A DNA stretch of 64,000 bases from Nitrincola alkalisediminis (lineage in GTDB: Bacteria > Pseudomonadota > Gammaproteobacteria > Pseudomonadales > Balneatricaceae): positions 186,001 through 250,000 of the forward strand of contig NZ_VYTY01000001.1 in assembly GCF_009821115.1 (NCBI RefSeq), given 5' to 3'. The notes below the pieces were generated by a model. It saw only the letters and a list, made by a program, of their open reading frames with translations. It was not told the origin of the DNA and made no database searches. Shown in pieces: positions 17,369 to 26,783 of the stretch; within the stretch, counting starts at the first letter, position 1, and each line of letters begins with the position of its first letter. A program made the position numbers and the translations under genes.

Positions 17369-18683
17369 AACGCCGCTTGATCCGCTCCAATAACGCCTGG
17401 GTAGCAAAGCCGTCCGGAACCAGCCCTTGATCTCGCTGGTAAGCACTCAAGCCTCTGCGTGTATTTGGTCCCTGAATCCCATCAGGCTCGCCGACGTTAT
17501 ACCCCATGGCATTCAGCGCTTGCTGAAGCTCACGTACTTGTGCACGGGTGAGGGGTAGCTGATCACGAGGCCAGGACTGCTGAATGCCTGCGCGTCCGGC
17601 AATGGCATCGCTCAACGTGGCCACGGCTAGGGCATAGCTTGTGGCGTTGTTGTAGCGCAGAATCGCTCGGAAATTCGGTCCAACTAAAAAGGCCGGTCCC
17701 TGAGCACCCGCTGGGACGATCACGCTTGCGCTGGAGAAAGACGGTAGGGAGCCATTCAAGGCTTGCACCCCTTGAGCGGCCCACTCGGCACTGCTACGTT
17801 GCTCGGTTTGGCTATAATCAAAACCAGAGGGTAACCTGACTTCTACACCCCAAGGCTGACCTGTCTGCCAACCCGAACGGGCCAAGTAATTGGCGGTTGA
17901 TGCCATGACATCGGGAATGCTGCCCCAGATATCGCGGCGGCCATCGCCATCGCCATCCTTGGCAAAGGTTTCAAAGCTTGAAGGAATAAACTGGGTGTGT
18001 CCCATGGCTCCTGCCCAAGAGCCAATCATATTTTCTGCAGCAATATCACCACTGTCGATAATGCGCAGTGCCGCTAGTAACTCGCCGCGGGCAAACTCAC
18101 TGCGTCGACCGTCGTAGGCTAGGGTTGCAAACGCACTCAAGGCTGAAAAGCTGCCGAAGTTGCTGCCATAACTGCTTTCAATGCCCCAAATGGCGACGAT
18201 AACTTCTGCTGGAACTCCATAGCGCTGCTCCATCTGCATTGCTGTCTGTCGATGCTCGGCCAGCTTAATTCGACCGTTGTTAATTCGAGCAGAGGATACG
18301 GCACCCTCTAAGTATTCCCATATCGGTCGAACAAATTCAGGCTGGAATCGGTCGAGTTCGATCACTCGTTCCAAATAGCGCACATTATCGAGCGCGGATA
18401 GCGCTCGTGGGCTAATGCCTTGAGCCGCAGCATCACGACGGAATGCCTCAAGCCAAGCGTCAAAGTTCGCATAAGCTTTGGGTTGTTGAGCTTGTGCCTG
18501 ACGAGTTGGCTCTGTTGTCTGCGGTGGTGTCTGTGGTGCCACCTGTGGGGTGTTAGATGCCACGATGGGGGCCGTCTCTGATTGCGTTGCAGCACAGGCC
18601 GAAATAAGGGTGAAAGGCAATATCAAACTTGCGCTGAGTAGGACTGAACGGCAGGGATGCAGTATGTTTTTATAGAGTGTCAT
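17367..18683 (-). CDS. Lytic murein transglycosylase (MltB-like) lipoprotein with PG-binding domain
   Basis: This 438-residue envelope enzyme cleaves the glycan strand of peptidoglycan to 1,6-anhydro-muramyl products. A lipoprotein signal ends in LISAC. A Gln/Pro/Thr-rich linker follows, then an MltB-type (SLT_2) catalytic domain with the catalytic Glu in WGIESSYGSNFG and the block GAMGHTQFIPSSF. A peptidoglycan-binding 1 domain lies at the C-terminus (LQQALNAMGYNVGEPDGIQGPNTRRG). It is probably outer-membrane anchored. The gene is monocistronic and divergent from the DUF4862 gene. Confidence 0.94.
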   Translation of the reverse strand: MTLYKNILHPCRSVLLSASLILPFTLISACAATQSETAPIVASNTPQVAPQTPPQTTEPTRQAQAQQPKAYANFDAWLEAFRRDAAAQGISPRALSALDNVRYLERVIELDRFQPEFVRPIWEYLEGAVSSARINNGRIKLAEHRQTAMQMEQRYGVPAEVIVAIWGIESSYGSNFGSFSALSAFATLAYDGRRSEFARGELLAALRIIDSGDIAAENMIGSWAGAMGHTQFIPSSFETFAKDGDGDGRRDIWGSIPDVMASTANYLARSGWQTGQPWGVEVRLPSGFDYSQTEQRSSAEWAAQGVQALNGSLPSFSSASVIVPAGAQGPAFLVGPNFRAILRYNNATSYALAVATLSDAIAGRAGIQQSWPRDQLPLTRAQVRELQQALNAMGYNVGEPDGIQGPNTRRGLSAYQRDQGLVPDGFATQALLERIKRR

Positions 18684-18786
18684 TCTAAATTCCTTTGAGA
18701 AGTCTATGTTATTCTACACTCCTAAAGGTGCTGTTTGAATGCTGATTCATCATTGTTCGTCAACTCGGAAATGGATACTTAATACG

Positions 18787-19767
18787 ATGAAATATTACCT
18801 GGGTGCGTATGCGGCTTCACCTAACCAAAACGGTTGGAACGCACAACTGGAAACGGCTTTTTATGATGAATTAAAAGCCCTGCCAAATGTGAAAGGATTA
18901 GAGCATCCATTTTTGGGGAGCCACCTGCATCCCTATGATGATCGCTGGTTTTTAGCGAATATTGACCCAGCTTGGGATTATGTGTTGACCTGTATTCCCG
19001 GCATTATGAATGCGTTGGGGCAGAACCCGCAGTTTGGTCTGGCGTCTGTAGACGAGTCTGGCCGTTTGGCGGCGTTGGACTTTATGCAGCAGGCCTGCAC
19101 AGCCGTTGGTCAGTTGAATGCCCATTTGGGCAGGCCAGCGGTTCAGGCGATACAAATACAAACAGCGCCAGCACGACACAATGCGCCGTCTTCTAAGGCC
19201 GCGTTGCAAACGTCGCTTCAAACACTGATGAGCTGGGACTGGCAGGGGGCTCGTTTGGTGATCGAACATTGCGATGCGTATGTTGACGGCCATACGCCAT
19301 CTAAAGGCTTTTTGGCATTGGCTGATGAGCTTGAGGTGCTAACGCAGTTAAACATTCACCTGCCTGCTGAGCAGCATTTGGGCATGGTCATTAACTGGGG
19401 CCGCTCGGTCATTGAGACACGTCGGGTTGAGGGTGCGCTTGAGCATATCAATGCAGCGCAAGCCGCAGGCGTATTAAGTGGTGTTATGTTTTCTGGAGTG
19501 TCGGACCAAAACAGTGAATATGGTGCCTGGTGTGACAGCCATCAACCGCCACGTCTTAGTGAGCAGGTGTTGCATGGCGAGCCGGGTAGTTGGATGACTG
19601 AACAAGCCATTTGTCAGTGCTTAGCGGCGGTGGATTCAGCGGAGCAACTGCTGGTGTTGGGTGCGAAAATAGGCATCCGTCCGTTGTCCGCAAGTGTTGA
19701 GCAACGTATTGCTTATGTTCGTAATATGCTGGCTATTTTTGATCGGTATTTTGCAGTTGCCCCTTGA
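18787..19767 (+). CDS. DUF4862 family protein
   Basis: This protein of about 326 residues resembles the DUF4862 family, whose fold looks like a TIM-barrel sugar-isomerase/endonuclease IV type. The family-like N-terminus is MKYYLGAYAASP, which supports the ATG at 18787. However, an in-frame ATG at 18739 has the better SD (AAGGTG 10 bases upstream) and would add 16 residues, so the start is open. Conserved acidic and His residues appear in LVIEHCDAYVDG and in MVINWGRSVIETR. No function is established. It has no operon partner; the next gene converges. Confidence 0.75.
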   Translation: MKYYLGAYAASPNQNGWNAQLETAFYDELKALPNVKGLEHPFLGSHLHPYDDRWFLANIDPAWDYVLTCIPGIMNALGQNPQFGLASVDESGRLAALDFMQQACTAVGQLNAHLGRPAVQAIQIQTAPARHNAPSSKAALQTSLQTLMSWDWQGARLVIEHCDAYVDGHTPSKGFLALADELEVLTQLNIHLPAEQHLGMVINWGRSVIETRRVEGALEHINAAQAAGVLSGVMFSGVSDQNSEYGAWCDSHQPPRLSEQVLHGEPGSWMTEQAICQCLAAVDSAEQLLVLGAKIGIRPLSASVEQRIAYVRNMLAIFDRYFAVAP

Positions 19768-19805
19768 GGTATTGACTGAGTTTAATGGCATAAAAAGCCA
19801 ACTTC

Positions 19806-19833
19806 CAAGGCGCACTAACACTAAAGCGCCTTG
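19806..19833 (-). terminator. Hairpin between DUF4862 and SulP genes
   Basis: An 8-bp stem (CAAGGCGC / GCGCCTTG) with a 12-base loop lies between the two convergent genes. On the minus strand GGCTTTTT follows a few bases later, so it probably terminates the SulP transcript. Confidence 0.55.
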
Positions 19834-19843
19834 TTGAAAAAGC

Positions 19844-21409
19844 CTATTGCCCCATGGCCTCCTTCATATCCGCAAAAATAATCGACTCGGTCAAGTTGGG
19901 TGTGTTCATCTGCAACAGCTGTTGACGTATTTCTTGGGTGGCGACCACTTTGGGTCGAATCTTACGCTGATGGAGGCGTGCAACCATATCATCAAGCGTA
20001 AAAATGGCCGTTAAATCCAAAAAGTCGACCTTGCGACAATCAAAGATGATTTGTTGAGTGCCAACCACCTTATCAACGGTTTCTATGCGATCAAGCATAT
20101 GGCTGGTCGAGCCGAAGAATAACGGCCCCTTCACTTGCACAATTCGAGTCCCCGGATTGGCTTTGTCCAAATAGGGATAACGAGTGTTGCTTGTGTCAAA
20201 CGTGATATCCGCCTCTTTTGCAACACGCCAGGTTAACAGTCCCATGGCCAAAACAACCCCCACGCCGACCGCCATCACTAGATCCACTAAAACCGTTAAT
20301 GCAAAGACCGAAGCCATAATTAAGGATTCAGGTTTTGGTGCTTGTTTTAGAAGTTTTAACAAGCGGTAATCAAGAATATCAATACCGACCTTAATCAGAA
20401 TGCCAGCCAAAACAGCTAAAGGGATTTGTGCGGCTAAAGGCGCAAGACCGAGCAACAGGGTTAATAAAAATAACGAGTGAATGACGCCACTCACTCGTGT
20501 TTTCCCGCCTGAATTAATGTTAACGACGGTTCTCATCGTGGCTCCAGCTCCTGGCAGTCCTCCTACAAATGAGCAAAGAATATTGCCGATGCCTTGGCCG
20601 ATAAGTTCTCGGTTCGGCTGGTGACGTGTTTGCGTGACTGAGTCGGCGACAATCGAGGTCAATAAACTGTCAATACTCCCTAACAGTGCCAATGTTAAGC
20701 CAAGGCTGAAAATTAGACTCCATTGGCTCAGTGTAAACGTGGGTAGATGAAACTCGGGTAGGCCCGTTGGAATGTCACCAATAATGGGTAAATGTAAATC
20801 AAGCGCAACACTGATGATCGTGCATAAAACCAGTGCGAGTAGGGGAGAGGGAATAAAGCGACTGATTTTAATGGGTGTTAAAAAAACGATGGCGAGTGTT
20901 AGTAAACCCATAGCGAGCGCGCTCACGTTAATCAGTCCTAAGTTCGCAGGGAGCTTAAGGATTGCTTCAAGCGGGGAGGCTGATGCCGGAGCACCCAGTA
21001 AGGGGGCGGTTTGTAAAAGAATGATGATAAATCCGATACCGCTCATAAAGCCTGAGATGACCGGATAGGGAATATAGCGAACCAGTCCTCCGGTTTTAAG
21101 CAGACCTAAACCGATTTGTAGAATTCCACCCACTAAGACAACGGCCAAAGCCATTTCAAAGCTGCCTCCAAAGGCGGCAAGCGCAGAAGCAAACACGACC
21201 GTCATTGGGCCTGTTGGGCCGGATATTTGAACCCGCGTTCCCCCTAAACATGCGGCGACCAATCCTAAGACAATCGCACCGTATAAACCGGCTGCAGCAC
21301 CTGCTCCAGAGGCGACACCGAACGCCAAGGCTAAAGGTAAGGCGACGACACCTGCAGTGAGACCTCCAAAAATGTCACCTTTCAGCAATGAGATCGAATA
21401 GCCTCGCAT
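19844..21409 (-). CDS. SulP family anion permease with STAS domain
   Basis: This 521-residue inner-membrane transporter has an N-terminal SulP membrane domain of about 10-14 helices and a C-terminal STAS domain (about residues 415-520, IIFDCRKVDFLDLTAIFTLDD region). The family signatures ALPLALAFGVASGAGAAAGLYGA and GPTGPMTVV are present. SulP members carry sulfate, bicarbonate with sodium (BicA), or dicarboxylates; the sequence alone does not choose between these. The gene is single, with a terminator hairpin downstream. No carbonic anhydrase gene lies adjacent. Confidence 0.92.
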   Translation of the reverse strand: MRGYSISLLKGDIFGGLTAGVVALPLALAFGVASGAGAAAGLYGAIVLGLVAACLGGTRVQISGPTGPMTVVFASALAAFGGSFEMALAVVLVGGILQIGLGLLKTGGLVRYIPYPVISGFMSGIGFIIILLQTAPLLGAPASASPLEAILKLPANLGLINVSALAMGLLTLAIVFLTPIKISRFIPSPLLALVLCTIISVALDLHLPIIGDIPTGLPEFHLPTFTLSQWSLIFSLGLTLALLGSIDSLLTSIVADSVTQTRHQPNRELIGQGIGNILCSFVGGLPGAGATMRTVVNINSGGKTRVSGVIHSLFLLTLLLGLAPLAAQIPLAVLAGILIKVGIDILDYRLLKLLKQAPKPESLIMASVFALTVLVDLVMAVGVGVVLAMGLLTWRVAKEADITFDTSNTRYPYLDKANPGTRIVQVKGPLFFGSTSHMLDRIETVDKVVGTQQIIFDCRKVDFLDLTAIFTLDDMVARLHQRKIRPKVVATQEIRQQLLQMNTPNLTESIIFADMKEAMGQ

Positions 21410-21590
21410 GGTGAATCCTTTTTTCTTGTAATTAATTTTTTAAGAGGATTCTATACGTTAGAGAAGATGCCTGTGTCCTGCAAGTCCGACCTTGGCATTA
21501 TCCAGCAGTTTGATATCTGGGTGAAAGCGTTGATTGACGTGAATTGTTTGGATTAATATCGGATAGGTTCTGTTAACAAGGAGAGTCGCT

Positions 21591-22424
21591 ATGAGTCCGG
21601 TACATCATTTTATCGAATGCTTGGGTCTAGAAGTTCATGTGACCACTTGGGGCAATCCGTCCTCCCCCTGCGTTGTGCTGTGGCACGGGCTGACTCGAAC
21701 CGGGCGCGACTTTGATGAGCTTGCGCAAGCGTTAAGTCTCGATTACTTTGTTCTGTGTCCTGATACTCCGGGTCGGGGACTGTCTCAGTGGTGCGAGCAC
21801 CCAGAACAACAGTATACAATCCCCTTCTATGCTCAAATTGCTAACGAATTGATTCAGTACTTTGGTGTTCGCCAGTGCAAGTGGGTTGGCACATCCATGG
21901 GCGGGTTGATTGGTATCTATGTTGCGCATCATTATCCGGCCCGGATTGCCTCCTTACTTGTTAACGATGTTGCGCCAGAAGTGCCAGCCTTGGCGGTGGA
22001 GCGAATACGCACCTATGTGTCATTGCTGCCGACCTTCAGGACATTCAATGAGCTCGAGGCTTGGTTTCGTCAGGTGTATGTATCGTTTGGTTGCAATACT
22101 GACGTTTTCTGGCAACGTATGGCGATTACCTCTGCTCGTCGCACGAATGAAGGGCATCTCACGCTGCACTACGATCCTCGTTTAGTGATCCCCTTTCAAG
22201 AACAGGGGAGTCAGGATTTATGGGACGAATGGTCTGGGCTTGCGGCGAATGTATGGATTATCCGAGGTGAAATGTCCGATGTTTTATTGCCCGAGTTGGC
22301 GGAGAAAATGTTGGAATCCAAGCCGCAGGCTCAACTGATCGAGTTGTCAGGGGTGGGTCATGCCCCAACACTTGTCCAATCAGAGTCTATTGAGCTCGTT
22401 AAGCGCTTTTTGGCTGAGAGTTGA
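21591..22424 (+). CDS. Alpha/beta hydrolase
   Basis: This 277-residue cytosolic alpha/beta hydrolase has the oxyanion-hole motif HGLTRTG, the nucleophile elbow GTSMGG and the catalytic His in GVGHAP near the C-terminus. The acidic residue is probably the Asp in GEMSDVLLPE. AAGGAGAG precedes the ATG. The substrate is unknown; the nearest types are esterases and peroxidase-like hydrolases. Its last 67 bases overlap the 3' end of the converging DUF1853 gene. Confidence 0.9.
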   Translation: MSPVHHFIECLGLEVHVTTWGNPSSPCVVLWHGLTRTGRDFDELAQALSLDYFVLCPDTPGRGLSQWCEHPEQQYTIPFYAQIANELIQYFGVRQCKWVGTSMGGLIGIYVAHHYPARIASLLVNDVAPEVPALAVERIRTYVSLLPTFRTFNELEAWFRQVYVSFGCNTDVFWQRMAITSARRTNEGHLTLHYDPRLVIPFQEQGSQDLWDEWSGLAANVWIIRGEMSDVLLPELAEKMLESKPQAQLIELSGVGHAPTLVQSESIELVKRFLAES

Positions 22425-23284
22425 GTAAAGGCTTGTGCGCGTTGTTGCCAGCATGCATTGACGACAAAGCAGCGACCGATTTCGTCATTTTGATCCGATA
22501 ACAGTGCAATTTGATAAGGGTTGTTGTCAGCGTTTGCCTCCAATAGAGACGGTAACTGAGCGATGCCCGAGTGCTCATCAGGGTGTAAAGGGCTGAGCCA
22601 CAGGCGCTTAGGTAAATAACGTGCTTTCTGATTGGGCCACGTTTGCAAGAGTTGCTCTTGTGTCATCCATACATTGCGTTGTTGAGCGGTCGCTCCCTGT
22701 GAGAAGAGGGTGCCTTTCATGATGGCAATCGATTTATCGATGCTAAGGTTTTGTTCCAACAGTATTTCGTGCGTGCAGGGATGCTGAGATAGGGGTAGTT
22801 GTTGTGTGAGGGTTTTTTCATATTTGAAATCAAATCGATCCCGCAGCTCAGGGCCAACCCAGTGGCGTAAAGGTTGAGTTTGGTGATTCCAAGGGTTCAG
22901 ATAAAACTTAATGGCCAGTTCGATATGAAGGCTTTGGTTGCCTATATGATCCTGAACAATGAGATCTAACTCGCCTAATGTTGTTTGCCTATCCGGTTGA
23001 ATCTGCAGGTTACTTGCAAGCCGTTCAAATCTTGGATGCTGATCAAAGTAAAAGTGCCAAAGTGTTTCAAAATACAAGCCTAGGCGAGATTGCGGGTGAT
23101 CCGATAGATGTTGAAGTAAGGGGGTCGGGTTGGCATCTAAGGCGAGCAAGCGTTGATGAAAATCCGGGCTGTCATCTTGCCAGTGAGTCAAACCTGGCAA
23201 GTCGGCGACCGAGGGGCCATTAATGGCACAGTACAGGTCGCGAACTTGCTGGACTTTGAGTTGCTGTAAAAACGCCGAATTCAT
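22358..23284 (-). CDS. DUF1853 family protein
   Basis: This 308-residue protein belongs to the DUF1853 family of unknown role. Recognisable segments are RLGLYFETLWHFYF near residue 70 and the acidic GELDLIVQD, which resembles the core of PD-(D/E)xK nucleases (an inference from motif shape only, with E, D and later E-x-K-like residues in HIELAIKFYL). The last 20 or so residues lie antisense to the hydrolase gene. It begins 4 bases after dsbB and is probably the last gene of the minus-strand run that starts at 27422. Confidence 0.82.
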   Translation of the reverse strand: MNSAFLQQLKVQQVRDLYCAINGPSVADLPGLTHWQDDSPDFHQRLLALDANPTPLLQHLSDHPQSRLGLYFETLWHFYFDQHPRFERLASNLQIQPDRQTTLGELDLIVQDHIGNQSLHIELAIKFYLNPWNHQTQPLRHWVGPELRDRFDFKYEKTLTQQLPLSQHPCTHEILLEQNLSIDKSIAIMKGTLFSQGATAQQRNVWMTQEQLLQTWPNQKARYLPKRLWLSPLHPDEHSGIAQLPSLLEANADNNPYQIALLSDQNDEIGRCFVVNACWQQRAQAFTQLSAKKRLTSSIDSDWTSVGA

Positions 23285-23288
23285 GGGG

Positions 23289-23795
23289 TTAACCGAATAA
23301 GGGGCGCTTGGTCTTTTTCTTTAAAATTGTCAAAATTAACGCAAGCAATACAACAAACAAGAGTGCGGTTTGGGCTGGAATGCTCAGTCCCATAAATGTC
23401 CAATCAATTTCAGCGCATTCCCCCGAGCCACTGAAAACATGTTTAAGGACAGAGACCAGGGGTAAGGTATCCATAAGGTATTCCAATCCCGGGCCGCAAG
23501 CGGGTACCTCATCGGCGGGCAGGTTTTGCAGCCAAACGTGGCGCAGCTGAACGCCAAGTCCGGTGATTGCGATTATCAGGTTGAGCCCCGCATAGAACTT
23601 CTGGCCACCGCTGTTAGGATTGTGTAAGAAGGCGAGTAAAAACACCACGGCGAGGCTGATGACGATGATGCGTGTCACAATGCATAACGGGCAGGGTTCG
23701 AGACCTAAGTGGTTTTGAAGAAAAAGTAGGGCGAAGGCCATTGCGCCGACGCACAATACAAGCCCTAAAAAATTGAGTTGGCGGTAACTGAACAA
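23289..23795 (-). CDS. dsbB: Disulfide bond formation protein B
   Basis: This 168-residue four-helix inner-membrane protein reoxidises DsbA and passes electrons to quinones. The first cysteine pair is C35-P-L-C38 (EPCPLC). The second periplasmic pair lies in VPACGPG and GSGECAEIDW. The length is normal. It is encoded 26 bases after ydbL and 4 bases before DUF1853, so it is likely co-transcribed with both. dsbA is not nearby. Confidence 0.96.
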   Translation of the reverse strand: MFSYRQLNFLGLVLCVGAMAFALLFLQNHLGLEPCPLCIVTRIIVISLAVVFLLAFLHNPNSGGQKFYAGLNLIIAITGLGVQLRHVWLQNLPADEVPACGPGLEYLMDTLPLVSVLKHVFSGSGECAEIDWTFMGLSIPAQTALLFVVLLALILTILKKKTKRPLFG

Positions 23796-23821
23796 AACAA
23801 CCTCCTTATACGAGTCGTGAA

Positions 23822-24163
23822 TTATTTACGACGCCATTGTCCGTTTGAGTCTTGGATGAATTCGCCACTGTTGGCGCGTTCTCTCAGTCGTTCACCTGCA
23901 CGTGCTTCGAAAACATCCAATGTCACAGACGACTCGCGCGCGCGTTGTTTGTAGAGTTCGTTACGTTGTTGGTTGATGGAGTTAACCAGGTTTCGAACCT
24001 CAGCCGAGGGCGAGTTTCCAACTGCACCTAGATAGCCATTGAGTTGCTCTCCAACTAAACCCTGGCTTTTTGCTTGTTCTAAAGACAGTGCCCAAGCGGG
24101 AAAAGCAACGATGAGAAGGGCCGCTATGGCAAAAAATGTTTTAATCGATTTAGACATCATCAT
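23822..24163 (-). CDS. ydbL: YdbL family (DUF1318) periplasmic protein
   Basis: This 113-residue protein has a signal peptide ending near AWA-LSLEQAK. The conserved part includes GLVGEQLNGYLG and the C-terminal GEFIQDSNGQWRRK, both typical of YdbL. In E. coli YdbL is encoded with YdbH and YnbE and modulates their assembly in the phospholipid-transport bridge. Here it starts 5 bases after the ynbE stop. Confidence 0.9.
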   Translation of the reverse strand: MMMSKSIKTFFAIAALLIVAFPAWALSLEQAKSQGLVGEQLNGYLGAVGNSPSAEVRNLVNSINQQRNELYKQRARESSVTLDVFEARAGERLRERANSGEFIQDSNGQWRRK

Positions 24164-24168
24164 TGTCC

Positions 24169-24378
24169 TCAGAAAAGGTCGCTGTTTTGTTCAAGTAATG
24201 CATCAATCTCACGATCAACTTTTACTAAAATTTCATGCTGGATTTTAACATTCAGATTGATCGTAATTGGGTCAGTCGGCGCAGCAACCTGCACGGTAGG
24301 TGTGCAGCCTACCATCATAAGCAGCAAGGTAAGCGTGCTTGCTGTAAGCAACTGCGTTTTCATCATCATCTTCTCCAA
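24169..24378 (-). CDS. ynbE: YnbE-like outer-membrane lipoprotein
   Basis: This small lipoprotein (69 residues from the first ATG; several in-frame ATGs follow at once) has a lipobox LMMVGC. After the Cys comes PTVQVAAPTDPITINLNVKIQHEI, the typical YnbE segment. In E. coli YnbE stacks as a beta-strand multimer at the C-terminal end of YdbH to complete the bridge to the outer membrane. It lies between ydbH and ydbL as in E. coli. Confidence 0.9.
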   Translation of the reverse strand: MEKMMMKTQLLTASTLTLLLMMVGCTPTVQVAAPTDPITINLNVKIQHEILVKVDREIDALLEQNSDLF

Positions 24379-24443
24379 TGTTAAATCCTCTTACGGTTAG
24401 ACTAAGGGATGCATGCTTAACCTATACTAAACAGAGATGTTTT

Positions 24444-26756
24444 TCACCGCCTAAATCGTCGATCCAGTGAATCGGTGATTCGGTTGCTGATTTGCAAGGC
24501 CGTTAGAAGGTCTAGAATATTCTCTTCAACACTCAGTGTGAGGTCGATAGGACGTCCTTGTTGCCAGTTTGGATTATTGCCCTGCAGGCGTGCGATTAAG
24601 TGTGCATCCCCCGAGGGTTGGTAGTTTACTTCTAAATCCAATAGGGTATATCTCAGATCAGTTAGCGCATCTAACGCCAAACGCAGGCCAATATTGCTGC
24701 TGGCTGCTGCTCCTACCCCATGACTGGGTGTGTAACGAATGACTCCCGGTATAACGCTACCTAAATTACCGCGCGTAATGCTAATGCCCAAGGGGGTAAT
24801 CTGTATGGGAAGTTGTCCATCAATCGTCCCTTCACCATAGAGTCCTTGTTGCGCATAAAGTTCAAGAATGGATGATAGTTGAATGTCGCGGATGCTGACT
24901 AGAAAAATACTATTGGGGTTTAAAGGATTAACTTGTATGGCGGGTAGATAAATTTCTCCCCCGAGTAAAAACAGTTTCTGTGACTCAAGGCGTAACTGGT
25001 GGGTGTTAGTATTGCTCGTATTGCCTCGGTATTGATAGTGAATACCTGAGGATGTGATCGGCAGTCCAATGTTGGCATACTCCAGTAATAGATTGCCCTG
25101 ATCTTGAAACTGGCCAGTTGAATCGAGACTAAACTGGCTTTTCCAATCAACGTTCTGAGCATAGATTTCGCCGTAGTTGACCACTCCAGAGGTGAGTTCG
25201 GTGTTCGCTTGCAGCGACCAGCGGTTTGCACTAAACCGGAGACTCGCGTTGTGCGTTAGATTGCCTTGTGCCAAATCAAGTTTGGCGGGCAGCTCAGGTA
25301 AAAAGCGTTTCAGTACGGGTGTCTGGCCTTGCAACGCGTAACGCGCCAGAGTCCAGTTCAGAAAACCAGCCCCCTGAGTGTTGTACTGGTAATTGGCATC
25401 CAACTGTAAGGGGAGATCTTGAGTTTTAACAGATGCTCTGCCTGTAATTGAGTCACGTGTCTTGTTGAGTTGAAATGGCCCCTCAATGCTTAAAATAGGC
25501 AGTGTTCTTCCAGGTGGCGATATACGCAACGATGGAATGCTTGCACGCCCTTTAACGCCCGTGTTGGCATTACCGGCTTCCAGGCTTAGGAGTAGAGGCA
25601 GCGCTTGCAGGTCATCCAACGCCTTCAGTTGGGGCTGTTGACCGTTCATAATCCATCGGCTCGGTCCATATCGCCAAGGCTCGCCATGCAGCAGATCGAA
25701 TTCAAGCTCTAGATTTGATAAAAGCTGCAGGTAGAGTGAGGGCGTGTAAAAATCACCAAAGGTGAGTTCATTTAAGTGAATGGAAGCTCCCTCAATGAGT
25801 TGGGCTTTCAATTGCCCAGACTCAAGCCTTGCCGTGGCATTTAACATGAGTTGTGCTGTTTGACTCTGCAGATGAGGTGTCGAAAGATCTAAGTGAACTC
25901 CCAGGGACGCATCGATTTGAATCTGGCTTAAGCTCTCGATAAGGCTGCCTTGCCAGTAATCGGGCAGTAGAATATGAGTGCTCCCGATCAGTTGAGCCTG
26001 TTTAAACTCAGGCAGATCTATCGTAATTTCATGCTGAGTTTGAAGCCAGTTTATGGCAACATCTGCATGCAATATGTGACCCAAGTTTAGTAGCCAATGG
26101 TCTTCTTGATGTGCCAAATGTCCGCTCATTTCATACAAAGGGCGGTCTTCGTAATTCAACAGCAAGTAGGTTTCAAGCGACTGGGTAACTTTAATCTCAG
26201 CATCAATCAGTGACTGGCCTTGTTGTCGCACATGAAGGTTACTGTACCAGCGTTCATCATTAAGGCTAAGGCGGCCTTCAATTTCATAATGCTGATTCGG
26301 GTTTTGCCATTCAAAGGTCAGCTTTTCTATCTCAAGATGCTCTAGTGGGAGCAGAGGCAGTCGCTCCGTGTTAATAAACTCAGATAGCCAGAGATCGAAC
26401 TGTGTTTCCTGCTCGGACAGGACGTGTTGCTCTATTTGAATGGATGCATGCTCGATATGGAGGCTAGGCAAGCTTTGTTGTTGAAGAAGCGGCTTAAGGT
26501 TAAAGGACAGCAGGCTGTTGTCTAGACAAATGTGAAGTGTTTGGGTGACGTCTGTTTGCGAAAAACAGAGCTGGTTAAGATGAATCCGGTCCATCGCAAC
26601 TGGCGACATTTCAAAGTGAATCTTCTCAAATCCCTGTTTTTCAAGCCATAAGGGTAAGGCGTACCGGGTTATTTGAGGGAGAAAAAACAGGCTAGAGGTA
26701 ACAAGTGCCAGAATCAGGAGCAGCAAACAGAGACATAGATACATCAACGTTTTCAT
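24444..26756 (-). CDS. ydbH: YdbH family AsmA-like intermembrane phospholipid transport protein
   Basis: This 770-residue protein has one N-terminal membrane helix (about 5-27) and a long beta-rich periplasmic part. YdbH, with TamB and YhdP, belongs to the AsmA-like bridge proteins that carry phospholipids to the outer membrane. The C-terminal block (GTIDGQLPIQITPLGISITRG and SVEENILDLLTALQISNRI) is the conserved part used to name it. E. coli YdbH is about 880 residues, so this is a shorter version. ynbE and ydbL follow directly, supporting the call. Confidence 0.9.
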   Translation of the reverse strand: MKTLMYLCLCLLLLILALVTSSLFFLPQITRYALPLWLEKQGFEKIHFEMSPVAMDRIHLNQLCFSQTDVTQTLHICLDNSLLSFNLKPLLQQQSLPSLHIEHASIQIEQHVLSEQETQFDLWLSEFINTERLPLLPLEHLEIEKLTFEWQNPNQHYEIEGRLSLNDERWYSNLHVRQQGQSLIDAEIKVTQSLETYLLLNYEDRPLYEMSGHLAHQEDHWLLNLGHILHADVAINWLQTQHEITIDLPEFKQAQLIGSTHILLPDYWQGSLIESLSQIQIDASLGVHLDLSTPHLQSQTAQLMLNATARLESGQLKAQLIEGASIHLNELTFGDFYTPSLYLQLLSNLELEFDLLHGEPWRYGPSRWIMNGQQPQLKALDDLQALPLLLSLEAGNANTGVKGRASIPSLRISPPGRTLPILSIEGPFQLNKTRDSITGRASVKTQDLPLQLDANYQYNTQGAGFLNWTLARYALQGQTPVLKRFLPELPAKLDLAQGNLTHNASLRFSANRWSLQANTELTSGVVNYGEIYAQNVDWKSQFSLDSTGQFQDQGNLLLEYANIGLPITSSGIHYQYRGNTSNTNTHQLRLESQKLFLLGGEIYLPAIQVNPLNPNSIFLVSIRDIQLSSILELYAQQGLYGEGTIDGQLPIQITPLGISITRGNLGSVIPGVIRYTPSHGVGAAASSNIGLRLALDALTDLRYTLLDLEVNYQPSGDAHLIARLQGNNPNWQQGRPIDLTLSVEENILDLLTALQISNRITDSLDRRFRR

Positions 26757-26783
26757 TCATCTGCTCCTGCTGAATTTAGATCA

